Source: Gemmatimonadota bacterium | GTDB taxonomy: Bacteria > Gemmatimonadota > Gemmatimonadetes > Gemmatimonadales > Gemmatimonadaceae | Length of the DNA stretch: 64,000 nucleotides | Direction: 5' to 3' | Assembly: GCA_016719105.1 (NCBI GenBank) | Contig: JADKAQ010000001.1 | Location: forward strand, 310,001-374,000 | Shown: positions 24,945 through 33,961 of the stretch, piece after piece | How positions within the stretch are numbered: position 1 is the first letter of the stretch | Layout of the letters: the number at the start of each line of letters is the position of its first letter | Made by a program: the position numbers and the translations under genes | The notes under the pieces: generated by a model | Database searches by the model: none | What the model was told of the DNA's origin: nothing | The model's input: the letters and a program-made list of their open reading frames with translations, nothing else

Positions 24945-25427
24945 ATGGCCGACCGTCGCGCCGCATCCCATCCCCGGTGGTCACCAGCCGCGCGTCGCTG
25001 GGGCACCGCGCTCCTGCTCGCCGCGGGCGTTGCGGCCCTCGCCCCCGTCGCCGGAGCCCAGTCGCCCGCCGAGCAGCGATTGTTGCGCCTGACGGAAGCG
25101 CGCGTGGCCGCCGACTTCACCGCCGACCGCGCCTCGCTCGACACCCTGCTCGCCGCCGACCTGACCTATGCGCGGTCGAGCGGCGTGCTGGACGACAAGG
25201 GCAAGGTGCTCGCCGAGGTGGGCCCCGGCGGTCCATACGCGCTCGACTACCTCACGCCGGATTCGCTGCACGCGCGCTCGTATGGCAGCAGCGGTGTGGT
25301 GACCGGCATCCTGCGCGTCAAGCTCAAGGCGCAGGCGACCCCGTATCGCATCCGGTTCACCGACGTGTGGGTGGAGCGGGGCGGGCACTGGCAACTCGCC
25401 GCGTTTCAGGCGACCCGGCTGCCCTAG
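24945..25427 (+). CDS. Exported SnoaL/DUF4440-like protein 2
   Basis: A 160-residue protein with a signal peptide (ending AGAQS, about residue 39) and a DUF4440-type NTF2-like domain: RLTEARVAADFTADRASLDTLLAADLTYARSSG, then a central strand region and VWVERGGHWQLAAFQATRL, the characteristic C-terminal motif of the family. It lies immediately downstream of the similar protein 1 but is not a near-identical copy. ATG 24945 is taken; the frame is open 20 codons further upstream but overlaps gene 1. Confidence 0.78.
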   Translation: MADRRAASHPRWSPAARRWGTALLLAAGVAALAPVAGAQSPAEQRLLRLTEARVAADFTADRASLDTLLAADLTYARSSGVLDDKGKVLAEVGPGGPYALDYLTPDSLHARSYGSSGVVTGILRVKLKAQATPYRIRFTDVWVERGGHWQLAAFQATRLP

Positions 25428-25462
25428 CGCGACCGCCGTCGCCCCCCTCCGGGCGCCATCGC

Positions 25463-26365
25463 CTAACGCGTGATGAACGATCCGTCGCGCAGCTCCTGCA
25501 TGGCCTGGCGCAGTTCGGCCTGCGTGTTCATCACGATCGGCCCATACCAGGCGACCGGCTCCGCCAGCGGGCGCCCCGACACCAGGAGGAAGCGCACGCC
25601 CTGTTCGCCGGCGCGCACGACGACCTCGTCGCCCCGGTCGAACGTGACCAGCGATCGATCGCCGGCCTCCTCGCGGACCGGGGCGTCATGCGAGTCCGCC
25701 CCCTCGGTCAGCACGCCGAACGGATCCGAGGCATCGCGGAACGAGGCGCTCCCCTCGAACACGTAGGCAAAGGCGTGGCGCGTGACCTCAACCGGGAGGA
25801 CCTTGCGACGCCCGGCGGGGATCCGGACATCGAGATATCGTGGATCAGCGGCGATCCCTTCCACGGGGCCACGCTGCCCCCAGAACTCGCCGCACACGAC
25901 GCGCACGCATGTGCCGTCGTCGTCGATGATCTCCGGGATGTCGCGCGACGAGACGTCCTGGTAGCGCGGCGTCGTCATCTTGAGCGACGAGGGGAGGTTG
26001 GCCCAGAGCTGGAAGCCGTGCATACGTCCGGTCGCGTCGCCGTGCGGCATCTCCTGGTGCAGGATCCCGCGCCCCGCGGTCATCCACTGCACGTCGCCAC
26101 CGCCTAACGACCCGGCGTTTCCCAGCGAGTCGGCATGGTCCACCGTCCCCGCCAGCACGTAGGTGATCGTCTCGATCCCGCGATGCGGGTGCCACGGAAA
26201 GCCGCGCAGGTAGTCCGACGGGCGCTCGTTGCGGAAATCGTCGAAGAGCAGGAATGGATCCTGGGCCTCCGGATCGTGGAAGCCGAAGGCGCGATGCAGC
26301 TTCACGCCGGCCCCCTCCATGGTAGGAAGGGCGGGGGTGATGCTCGAGACGGGGCGGATGGACAT
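25463..26365 (-). CDS. Pirin family protein (possible quercetinase-type bicupin)
   Basis: A 300-residue cytoplasmic bicupin. The metal site of the N-terminal cupin is complete: His59 and His61 in WHPHRGIETITY, His103 and Glu105 in ILHQEMP. The N-terminal FDDFRNERPSDY and the C-terminal pirin domain with VRFLLVSGRPLAEPVAWYGPIVMN are typical. Bacterial pirins such as YhhW have quercetin 2,3-dioxygenase activity and some act as redox-sensing regulators; neither is proven here. ATG 26365 is chosen because the family start MSIRPV follows. The TAG stop is within GCCTAACG on the plus strand. Confidence 0.92.
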   Translation of the reverse strand: MSIRPVSSITPALPTMEGAGVKLHRAFGFHDPEAQDPFLLFDDFRNERPSDYLRGFPWHPHRGIETITYVLAGTVDHADSLGNAGSLGGGDVQWMTAGRGILHQEMPHGDATGRMHGFQLWANLPSSLKMTTPRYQDVSSRDIPEIIDDDGTCVRVVCGEFWGQRGPVEGIAADPRYLDVRIPAGRRKVLPVEVTRHAFAYVFEGSASFRDASDPFGVLTEGADSHDAPVREEAGDRSLVTFDRGDEVVVRAGEQGVRFLLVSGRPLAEPVAWYGPIVMNTQAELRQAMQELRDGSFITR

Positions 26366-26673
26366 GGCCGGCGAGGGAGGGGGACTCACGAACAACGACG
26401 CGCGGGATCGGACGGGCACCATCGGTCAGAATGGCCGCTCGCCGACCTCCGAACGCTAGCGCCGCGCCCGGGAGCCGTCCAATTCCCGGCGCCATCGCAA
26501 CGACCGTCCCCCGTGAACAGATGGCCCGATTCTCGCCTGTGATCCATGTCACGTTCTCACGCCGGCGCTCCCTCGTCGCGCGAATAGCGCGCGCCGACGG
26601 CGCGGGCCGATATCGGCCGCCAACGTCGCGTGCTCCCATCGCCTTTGCCGGGCGTCATCTGGACTCCCTCGCT
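26366..26673. other. Divergent intergenic region between pirin and a lipoprotein gene
   Basis: About 300 bases that must contain both promoters. I see no convincing -35/-10 pair, riboswitch or gene. Frames open across it are Arg/Ala/Pro-rich shadows. Confidence 0.5.
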
Positions 26674-27168
26674 GTGATCCGAATCCTCCCGCGACCGCTC
26701 GTGCTCGCACTCGTGGCACTCGCCCTGGCGACGGCCTGCCACCGCGGCGCCCCTGCCGTGACACGCGTTGCGCCGCTGCAACTTTTCGGCGCCGAGCCCG
26801 ACCTCATGCCTGCGCTCGGCTTCGAGCCCGTGGCCGGCGTGCTGACGGTTTCGGCCCAGCACCCCGTCTTCGTCACCGTTGTCGAGGTCGATCCTGCGAC
26901 GCAGGCACGCGATGTCGTCTTTCCCGAGACGGGGGCCACGCCACTGCGCGTCTCGGGGGAGATGTCGCTCCAGCTGGCGCTGCAGCGCCGAGGGGCTGCG
27001 CTGCCGGCGCGTGGAATCCTCGTCATCGCCTCTGCCGACTCGCTGGTCGTCCCGTTGTCGCGACAGGGAGGCGCGCCGTGGTCCATCCCCGACGAGATGC
27101 CCGGAGCCTGGGCGGCGGTGTACGTCTGGACACCCTCACGCCTGTCGGCCGTCGGCCGGGGGCGCTGA
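26674..27168 (+). CDS. Predicted lipoprotein of unknown function
   Basis: A 164-residue protein starting at GTG with VIRILPRPLVLALVALALATACH, a good lipoprotein signal with lipobox LATAC. The mature domain is beta-rich (VAGVLTVSAQHPVFVTVVEVDPATQ) and ends with an YVWTPSRLSAVGRGR tail. The frame stays open 81 codons upstream, but the signal sequence fixes the likely start. No family is recognised. It precedes the export operon by about 90 bases and may or may not belong to it. Confidence 0.62.
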   Translation: MIRILPRPLVLALVALALATACHRGAPAVTRVAPLQLFGAEPDLMPALGFEPVAGVLTVSAQHPVFVTVVEVDPATQARDVVFPETGATPLRVSGEMSLQLALQRRGAALPARGILVIASADSLVVPLSRQGGAPWSIPDEMPGAWAAVYVWTPSRLSAVGRGR

Positions 27169-27259
27169 GCTGTCAGGGGCGCGCTGACCAGCGCGTCGCG
27201 CGGGGCCGACAGACGCTCCATATCCCGCCTTCTAGCCTTGTTTAGGTGATGGAGGGAGC

Positions 27260-28060
27260 GTGGCGAACATATCCAACGACGGACTGCCTGAGGCACCGAG
27301 CGTGGAATCGCCCGACGGGTCACCGACGCCCGGGACCCTCGGGTCCGGCCCCACGCGACCGGCGATCTTCCACGCCCGCGCCCTCGCCAAGACCTACCGC
27401 ATGGGGGATGTCGACGTCCACGCCCTGCAGGGGGTCGATCTCGACCTCTTTCCCGGCGAGTTCGTCGTCATCCTCGGTCCCTCGGGCAGCGGCAAGTCCA
27501 CGCTGCTCAACATCCTCGGCGGATTGGATGCGCCCACCTCCGGCGACGTCCACTTTCGGGACCACGACCTGGTCGCCGCGTCCGAAGCCGAACTCACGCG
27601 GTACCGGCGCGAGCACGTCGGTTTCGTCTTCCAGTTCTACAACCTCATCCCCAGCCTCACCGCCCGCGAGAATGTCGCGCTGGTGACGGAGATCGCCGAC
27701 CGACCGATGACGGCCGAGGAGGCGTTGGCGCGCGTCGGGCTCACCGAGCGCCTCGATCACTTTCCGTCGCAGATGTCGGGCGGGGAACAGCAACGCGTGG
27801 CGATCGCCCGTGCCCTCGCCAAGCGCCCCGACGTCCTGCTCTGCGACGAGCCCACGGGAGCGCTCGACGCCGAGACCGGGATCATCGTCCTCGAGGCGCT
27901 CGCCGAGATCAATCGCGAGATGGGGACCACGACCGTGGTCATCACGCATAACGCCACGATCGCGCAGATGGCGCATCGCGTCCTGCGCATGCGCAGCGGG
28001 CGCATCGTGGAGGAAGTGCGCAACGCCGTGCGCGTTCCCGCCCGGTTGCTGGAGTGGTGA
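27260..28060 (+). CDS. ABC transporter ATP-binding protein, MacB/LolD type
   Basis: A 266-residue ATPase of the MacB/LolD/FtsE class. Walker A is GPSGSGKS (residues 73-80), the Q-loop [16 protein letters not shown], the signature MSGGEQQR, Walker [13 protein letters not shown] and the H-loop VVITHN. A 35-residue proline-rich N-terminal extension precedes the domain. GTG 27260 has GGAGGGA just upstream. It is the first gene of a three-gene export operon (ATPase, FtsX-type permease, HlyD-type adaptor). The order is that of MacAB-like systems in which no outer-membrane channel is linked. Confidence 0.92.
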   Translation: MANISNDGLPEAPSVESPDGSPTPGTLGSGPTRPAIFHARALAKTYRMGDVDVHALQGVDLDLFPGEFVVILGPSGSGKSTLLNILGGLDAPTSGDVHFRDHDLVAASEAELTRYRREHVGFVFQFYNLIPSLTARENVALVTEIADRPMTAEEALARVGLTERLDHFPSQMSGGEQQRVAIARALAKRPDVLLCDEPTGALDAETGIIVLEALAEINREMGTTTVVITHNATIAQMAHRVLRMRSGRIVEEVRNAVRVPARLLEW

Positions 28061-28062
28061 CC

Positions 28063-30426
28063 ATGCGAGCGCTCACGCGGAAGCTCCTGCGCGACGCCTG
28101 GCACTATCGCGGGCAGATGACGGCGATCGCGGCGGTGGTGGCATGCGGCATCGCGACCTTTGTCGCGCTGCGCAGCATGCACGGGCACCTGCGTGGCTCC
28201 CAGCGCGCGTACTACGCGTCGGCGCGCTTCGCCGATGTCTTTGCGCCGGTCCGCCGCGCGCCGCTGCGCGTGGTACAGGAGCTCCAGGCGTTGCGAGGTG
28301 TCGCGAATGTCGACGCGCGCATCGTGGCCGACGTGGTCGCCGACGTGCCGCGACTCGCGGAGCCGGCGGTCGTTCGACTCGTCTCCGTGCCCGTGCCGCG
28401 GACGACGTCGCTCAACGAGGTGCACCTGTCGGAGGGGCGCTGGCCGGTGCCGGCGAACGAGGACGAGGTCGTCGCGTCGCGCGCCTTCGCGGCGGCCAAC
28501 GGACTCGCCCTTGGCGACTCGATCGGTGTCGTGCTCAACGGGCGTTGGCGGTGGCTGCGCATCGTTGGGACGGGTGTCTCCCCCGAGTACGTGTACGAGA
28601 TCGCCGCGGCGAGCCTCTTTCCCGACAACCGCCGGTTTGGGGTGCTCTGGATGGGGCGCGCGTCGCTGGCCGCCGCCTTCGATCTCGCGGGGGCCTTCAA
28701 CGACCTGGCCCTCACGCTCGCGCCGGGCGTCGTTCCGGCGTCGGTGCTCGAGGCGGTCGACACGCTGCTCGCCCCGTTCGGCTCGGTGGGTGCGTATCCC
28801 CGCGCCGATCAGGTGTCGCACCAGTTCCTCGAAGGTGAGATCGACGAGACGCAGGTCACGAGCATCATCCTCCCCGCCATCTTCCTTGCCGTCACCGCCT
28901 TCCTGCTCCACGTGGTGCTGTCGCGACTGGTCGGGATGCAGCGAGAGCAGATCGCCACGCTCAAGGCGTTCGGCTACGGGAACGTCGCGATTGCCCGCCA
29001 CTACCTGGCACTGGCGATGGTCCCGGTCGCGGGCGGCGTCGTGGCGGGAACGCTCTTCGGGCTCTGGTTCGCGTCGCGGCTCGCCGTGGTGTACGCGCGC
29101 TTCTACCAGTTCCCCTCGGCCGCCTTCGTGCCGGACTGGACGATCGCCGCGGCGGCCGCCGCGATCGGCGTCGGGGCGGGAGTGCTTGGCGCGTTAGGCG
29201 CCGTGATGCGCGGGGGCTCGTTGCCGCCGGCGGAGGCGATGCGCCCGGAGGCGCCGGCGCGCTTCCGGCGCGGAGCCCTGGAGTCGCTGCTGGCGCTCGT
29301 GACGCGCTCGCCACGACACGCCATCGTGGCGCGAAACCTCGCGCGACGTCCGGGCAAGACGGTTCTCGCCATCGCGGGGTTGGCCCTCGCTGGCGGGCTC
29401 GTGATCGCCACGCAGGGGATGTTCGACGCGGTCGACTTCATCAAGATGCTGCAGTTCGACGTCGTCGAGCGTGGTGATCTCACCGTCACCTTCCGCGAGC
29501 CGCAGCGGGCACAGTCGGTGCGCGACATTGCGCGAGAGGTCGGTGTGCTCGAGGCAGAGGGCTTTCGCGTCGTCCCGGTGCGCGTGCGGCACCATGCCGC
29601 GACGTATCGCACCGCGATACTCGTCTATCCCTCCGACGCGGCGCTTCGACGCGTCGTGGCGATGGACCGCTCGATCCGCCGCGTGCCGGCGGAGGGGATC
29701 CTGCTCTCCGAATCGCTGGCCCTGCGCATCGGAGCCCGGCGCGGCGACCAGGTCCAGCTCGAGTGGCTCGAGGGGACTCGGGCGGTGACCACCGTCATCG
29801 TCTCCGGGACAAACCGCGACATGCTCGGCTCCGCCGCGTACATGGCGCCCGATGCCATGCAGCAGCTGCAGGGCGGCGTGCCGCTCTACTCCGGCGCCAT
29901 CGTGCGCGCCGATCCCCGTCGCCTCGACACCCTGTATGCTCGCCTCAAGGCGATGCCCGCGGTGAGCGGTGTCGCGGTCCGGCGCGCCATGCTCGACAGC
30001 TTCGAGCGCACGATCGCCGAGAGCTTTACGATTTCGCTCGCCTTCACGCTCGGATTCGCCTGCGTGATCGCGGCCGGGATTGTCTACAACGGGGCGCGCG
30101 TCGCGCTCTCGGAACGCGGGCGCGAGCTCGCGAGCCTGCGGATCCTCGGCTTTACCCGCGGCGAGGTCGCGGGGATGCTGCTCGGTGAGCAAGCGGCACT
30201 CACGATCGCGTCGTTTCCGGTCGCCTTCGCCGTGGCGTACGCCTTCAGCTGGCTGATCGCCGCGCGCTTCGAATCGGCGCTGTTCCGGATTCCGATCGTG
30301 GCGCGCCCCGCGACCTATCTTTTCGGTGCGGTCGCGGTGTCCATCGCCGCCGTGCTGTCGGCGATCATCGTCCGCCGACGCATCGATCGGCTGGACCTCG
30401 TGGCTGTCCTCAAGACCCGGGAGTGA
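28063..30426 (+). CDS. FtsX/MacB-type ABC permease with two permease halves
   Basis: A 787-residue inner-membrane permease. It has an N-terminal helix (MTAIAAVVACGIATFVAL), a large periplasmic domain, three helices around residues 270-385 (ILPAIFLAVTAFLLHVV; LAMVPVAGGVVAGTLFG; AAAAIGVGAGVLGALGAV), then a second half with its own N-terminal helix (VLAIAGLALAGGLVIATQG), periplasmic domain and three C-terminal helices ending IDRLDLVAVLKTRE. This duplicated layout is typical of full-length FtsX-family exporters. ATG 28063 is preferred to GTG 28054; it begins two bases after the ATPase stop. Substrate unknown; it may export a lipid, lipoprotein or antibiotic. Confidence 0.9.
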   Translation: MRALTRKLLRDAWHYRGQMTAIAAVVACGIATFVALRSMHGHLRGSQRAYYASARFADVFAPVRRAPLRVVQELQALRGVANVDARIVADVVADVPRLAEPAVVRLVSVPVPRTTSLNEVHLSEGRWPVPANEDEVVASRAFAAANGLALGDSIGVVLNGRWRWLRIVGTGVSPEYVYEIAAASLFPDNRRFGVLWMGRASLAAAFDLAGAFNDLALTLAPGVVPASVLEAVDTLLAPFGSVGAYPRADQVSHQFLEGEIDETQVTSIILPAIFLAVTAFLLHVVLSRLVGMQREQIATLKAFGYGNVAIARHYLALAMVPVAGGVVAGTLFGLWFASRLAVVYARFYQFPSAAFVPDWTIAAAAAAIGVGAGVLGALGAVMRGGSLPPAEAMRPEAPARFRRGALESLLALVTRSPRHAIVARNLARRPGKTVLAIAGLALAGGLVIATQGMFDAVDFIKMLQFDVVERGDLTVTFREPQRAQSVRDIAREVGVLEAEGFRVVPVRVRHHAATYRTAILVYPSDAALRRVVAMDRSIRRVPAEGILLSESLALRIGARRGDQVQLEWLEGTRAVTTVIVSGTNRDMLGSAAYMAPDAMQQLQGGVPLYSGAIVRADPRRLDTLYARLKAMPAVSGVAVRRAMLDSFERTIAESFTISLAFTLGFACVIAAGIVYNGARVALSERGRELASLRILGFTRGEVAGMLLGEQAALTIASFPVAFAVAYAFSWLIAARFESALFRIPIVARPATYLFGAVAVSIAAVLSAIIVRRRIDRLDLVAVLKTRE

Positions 30427-30430
30427 CCCC

Positions 30431-31606
30431 ATGCGCGTGACGCGAGCGCAGGTGCTGTGGATCGTTGGAGCGGCGGCGGCGGTGGGGATCGTCGTCTGGC
30501 GCCTCCGTCCCGCACCGCTCGAGGTGGAGATCGCCCCCGTGACCGTGGGGACGCTGCGGGTGACGCTCGAAGAGGATGGACTCACCCGCGTGCGTCATCA
30601 CGTCGAGATCGCAGCGCCGGTGAGCGGGCGCGTCGACGAGAATCGCCTCGCCGCCGGCGATTCGGTCGAGGTCGGCGGTGTGGTGGCCACGTTGCATCCG
30701 TCGCCGCTCGACCCGCGTTCGCGCGCCGAGGCGCAGGCGCTCGTGGCGCAGGCCGCGAGTCGAACGCAGGAGGCCCGCGCACAGGTGCAGCAGGTGCAAC
30801 TGCTGCTCGACGAGGCGCGCCGCGATCGCGTTCGCGCCCGTCGCCTGGCCACGGAAGGGGCGTTGCCCGATCGGGAGCGCGAGCAGGCCGAGGCGCTCGT
30901 GCTGGCTCGCGAACGGGAACTCGACGCGGCCAACGCGCGCGTGTCGGCGGCGCGCGAGGGGGAACGGGCGACGCGCGCGACGCTCCTCGGCGCCGATCCC
31001 GGTGGACGCGCGGCGGGCGTCCCGGTTCTGGTCCGGTCGCCCATCCGTGGTCGCGTGCTTCGTCTCTTCGAGGCGCACGACCGCGTCGTCGTGGCCGGCA
31101 CGCCGTTGGTCGAGGTCGGAGACCCGGGGAGCCTCGAGGTGGTCAGCGACATCCTGTCGCGCGATGCGTCGCACGTGGCGGTGGGGATGCGCCTTGAGGT
31201 CCGCACGTCGGGGCGTGCTCCCATCGTGGCGCACGTGTCGCGCGTGGAGCCGGCGGCCTTCACCAAGCGTTCGGCGCTCGGTGTCGACGAGCAGCGAGTC
31301 AACGTGATCGGGACCTTCGAAGCCCCCGTGTCGGGGCTTGGAGACGGCTTCGAGGTCGACGTGAGCATCATCCTGTGGGAGGGCGCGCAGGTGTTGCGCG
31401 TCCCGTCGGCGGCGCTAGTGCCGCTCGACTCCGGGTGGGCCGTCTATCGGGTCGAGGACGGAGTGGCACGACGAGTCCCGGTCACAATCGGCCGCCGCGG
31501 GGCCCGTGAAGTCGAGCTGCTCGGCGGCGTCTCGCCGGGCGCTCTCGTGATCGTGCGCCCGGATGAGCGGGTCCGCGACGGTGGGCGCGTGCGCGCGCTC
31601 CCCTAA
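30431..31606 (+). CDS. HlyD/MacA-like periplasmic adaptor (membrane fusion) protein
   Basis: A 391-residue adaptor with an N-terminal membrane anchor (VLWIVGAAAAVGIVVWRL), a split lipoyl half-motif (VEIAAPVSGRVDENRLAAGDSVEVGGVVA and PVLVRSPIRGRVLRLFEAHDRVVVAGTPL), a long alpha-hairpin between them (residues about 80-165, Arg/Ala/Gln-rich coiled coil) and a beta-barrel domain. It would bridge the permease to an outer-membrane factor encoded elsewhere. It begins four bases after the permease stop. The TAA stop is part of CCTAACG. Confidence 0.9.
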   Translation: MRVTRAQVLWIVGAAAAVGIVVWRLRPAPLEVEIAPVTVGTLRVTLEEDGLTRVRHHVEIAAPVSGRVDENRLAAGDSVEVGGVVATLHPSPLDPRSRAEAQALVAQAASRTQEARAQVQQVQLLLDEARRDRVRARRLATEGALPDREREQAEALVLARERELDAANARVSAAREGERATRATLLGADPGGRAAGVPVLVRSPIRGRVLRLFEAHDRVVVAGTPLVEVGDPGSLEVVSDILSRDASHVAVGMRLEVRTSGRAPIVAHVSRVEPAAFTKRSALGVDEQRVNVIGTFEAPVSGLGDGFEVDVSIILWEGAQVLRVPSAALVPLDSGWAVYRVEDGVARRVPVTIGRRGAREVELLGGVSPGALVIVRPDERVRDGGRVRALP

Positions 31607-31668
31607 CGCTTCGCTGCACAGCTGCTACGGCTCTTCTGAGCGGTCGCGAACGCTTTGCCGACGCCTTT

Positions 31669-32418
31669 CTATCGCTCCGCCGGCGCGCTCAACAACGCCC
31701 GCGTCGCCGTGTGCTGCGGCTCCGTGAGCACTGTCGCGGCGTCGCCGTACTCCACGAGGACTCCCCTGGCGAGGACCGCCACGTGGTCGGCGAAGTTGCG
31801 GGCGAAGTCGACGTCGTGCGTGGAGATCAGGAGCGCGCGTCCCGAGCGGGCCAGCGTGCGCAAGGTGTCACCCAACGAGCCTCGCCGGGCGGGATCGAGT
31901 GCCGACGTCGGTTCGTCCATGAGGAGGACGAGCGGGTCGGGGGCCAACGCGCGGGCGATGGCGACGCGTTGTGCCTCTCCGCCCGACAGCTCGCGCGGGA
32001 GGGCGTGAATGCGCTCCAGGACCCCCAGCGACGCGAGCAGCTCGCGCGCCACCTCCTCGGCGCGCGCCTGGGGCCAGCCTAACGCGTGCATCGGTGCGAG
32101 CGTCAGGTTGTCGAGCACCGTGAGGTGTTCGAAGAGGGCATGCGCCTGGAAGACCATCCCGACCTTGCGTCGCAGCGGGCGCAGGCGTGCCTCGCCCGGG
32201 AGCGCGCCCGGCGCGAGGGTGACGTCGCCGATGCGAATGTGGCCGGCGCTGAACGGCTGCAGTGCGGCAATCGACCGCAGCACGGTCGACTTGCCTGCAC
32301 CGGAGACTCCCATCAGCGCGCAGATCTCGCCGGGGGCGACGTCGAGGTCGACGCCGCGCAGCACCTCCTGGTCGCCACGCCGCGCGGAGAGGCCGCGGAT
32401 TTCGAGCGGTGCGCTCAT
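31669..32418 (-). CDS. Polar amino-acid ABC transporter ATP-binding protein
   Basis: A 249-residue ATPase of the GlnQ/HisP class: Walker A GVSGAGKS (37-44), Q-loop FQAHALFEHLTVLDNL, signature LSGGEAQR, Walker B VLLMDEPTSALD, H-loop LISTHD. Its ATG overlaps the stop of the upstream binding-protein/permease gene by four bases (ATGA), so stoichiometric synthesis is likely. Together they form a complete importer for an amino acid or similar polar compound. The gene carries an in-frame TTAGGC. Confidence 0.92.
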   Translation of the reverse strand: MSAPLEIRGLSARRGDQEVLRGVDLDVAPGEICALMGVSGAGKSTVLRSIAALQPFSAGHIRIGDVTLAPGALPGEARLRPLRRKVGMVFQAHALFEHLTVLDNLTLAPMHALGWPQARAEEVARELLASLGVLERIHALPRELSGGEAQRVAIARALAPDPLVLLMDEPTSALDPARRGSLGDTLRTLARSGRALLISTHDVDFARNFADHVAVLARGVLVEYGDAATVLTEPQHTATRALLSAPAER

Positions 32419-33959
32419 CGCGGGCTCCACCGGCGCTCGAGCGAGCGCGCCGCGCGCGAGAGCGGGAGCGACAGCGCCAGGTACAGCGCGCCGCACAGGA
32501 CGCCGGGGATGAACCAGCTCCCGATGTTGGTGGCGTAGATCGCCGTTTGCTTGGTGAGTTCCACCACGGTGATGACCGAGACGAGCGACGAGTCCTTGAG
32601 GAGTGCCACGAAGTCGTTCGTCATCGGTGCGAGGGCGAGGCGAAAGGCCTGCGGCCCCCGCACGAGGCGCAGCACCTGCAGTTCCGAGAGCCCGAGCGTC
32701 CGCGCCGCCTCCAGCTGCAACGGGGCAATCGACATCAGGGCCGAACGATAGATCTCCGACTCGTAGGCGGCGTAGTTGAGACCGAGCCCGATCACCGCCG
32801 CCAGGAAGGCGGGGAGGCGCACGACGCCTGACAGTCCGTAGTACAGGACGAAGAGCTGCAGCAGGACCGGCGTCCCGCGCATCACCTCCACGTACGCCGT
32901 CAGCAGTAGGCGCACCGCGGGAGGGCCGTAGACGCGCCCCGCCGCGATCGCCACGCCCAACGACACCGCCAGCAGCATGGCCAGGCAGGAGAGGACGAGC
33001 GTGAGGCCGGCGCCGCGCAGGAGGGCGGGGATGTAGCGCGCGATGCTCGATGCCGAAGCGGTTGACGGCTCGGGACGAGTCGCGGCCGAATCGGCGAGCA
33101 CGCGCTGGAAGAGCGCCGCCTGCTCCTCATCCCAGACGTCCCACCGCCGGAACGTCGCCTCCAGCGAACCGTCGCGCATGCGCGCGCGAAGGACCGCGTT
33201 GGCCGAATCGCGAAGCGCGCTATCGCCCTTCGCGAAGATGGCGATGTAGTGGCCGCGCGCGAACGCGTCGGGTTGGATGAGAAAGCCGCCGATACGCTTG
33301 AACGAGCGCTCGGCGATGATGTGGTCGAGCAGTACGGCGTCGAGCCGCCCCTCGACCAGGTCGGTGTACGGGTGCACGTCGTCGTCGTAGGAGACGGCGA
33401 CCAGCCCCGTGCGCGACTGTTCGGCCAGTAGCATGCGATACGCGAGCGTCGCCCCCAGCGTCCCCACGCGCCGGCCGGCGAGATCATCCAGCGAACGATA
33501 GCGCGCGCTGTCGGCCCCGCGCACGGCGAGCACCTCGCGGAACTCGAAGTACGGCAGCGACGGGCTGTGCCGCTCGTGCAACTCCGGACGGTCCTCGACC
33601 CCCGACAGCCCCACGTCGAAGTCGCCCCGCTCCACCGAGGCGTCGATCGAAGCAAAGGCCACCTGGACGAACCGTGGCGTGCGTCCGAGTCCCTTGGCGA
33701 TCATCTCGGCGATCTCGACGTCAAAGCCGCGCATGCTGTCCGGGTGCGCGGGATCGGCCTCGACATACGGGGCGCCGCCCTCGGCATCGCCGCCCCACCG
33801 CAGCACGGTGGTGCGCTCGCCGTCGGTTGGCGTCGACGGCCGGCCGCACCCCGCGAGCGTCATCGCGAGCGCCAGCACCGTCACCCGGCAGGCGACGGTG
33901 CGCGCGCTGCGCACGACCGGCACGAGCAGCGCGCGCGCCGCGCGCCTGCAATCCATCAT
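32415..33959 (-). CDS. Amino-acid ABC transporter: solute-binding domain fused to permease domain
   Basis: A single 514-residue polypeptide replaces the usual two subunits. The N-terminus is a lipoprotein-like signal (LALAMTLAGCGRP), followed by a periplasmic SBP_bac_3 domain (residues about 55-290: MRGFDVEIAEMIAKGLGRTP, VGLSGVEDRPELHERHSPSLPY, GRRVGTLGATLAYRMLL) and a C-terminal His/Glu-type permease of five or so helices with EVMRGTPVLLQLFVLYYGL and the EAARTLGLSELQVLRLVRGPQAF coupling loop. Such fusions are known in GlnP-like systems. ATG 33959 is two bases after the upstream stop; a second ATG at 33956 is equivalent. The ligand specificity is unknown. Confidence 0.9.
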   Translation of the reverse strand: MMDCRRAARALLVPVVRSARTVACRVTVLALAMTLAGCGRPSTPTDGERTTVLRWGGDAEGGAPYVEADPAHPDSMRGFDVEIAEMIAKGLGRTPRFVQVAFASIDASVERGDFDVGLSGVEDRPELHERHSPSLPYFEFREVLAVRGADSARYRSLDDLAGRRVGTLGATLAYRMLLAEQSRTGLVAVSYDDDVHPYTDLVEGRLDAVLLDHIIAERSFKRIGGFLIQPDAFARGHYIAIFAKGDSALRDSANAVLRARMRDGSLEATFRRWDVWDEEQAALFQRVLADSAATRPEPSTASASSIARYIPALLRGAGLTLVLSCLAMLLAVSLGVAIAAGRVYGPPAVRLLLTAYVEVMRGTPVLLQLFVLYYGLSGVVRLPAFLAAVIGLGLNYAAYESEIYRSALMSIAPLQLEAARTLGLSELQVLRLVRGPQAFRLALAPMTNDFVALLKDSSLVSVITVVELTKQTAIYATNIGSWFIPGVLCGALYLALSLPLSRAARSLERRWSPR

Positions 33960-33961
33960 CG

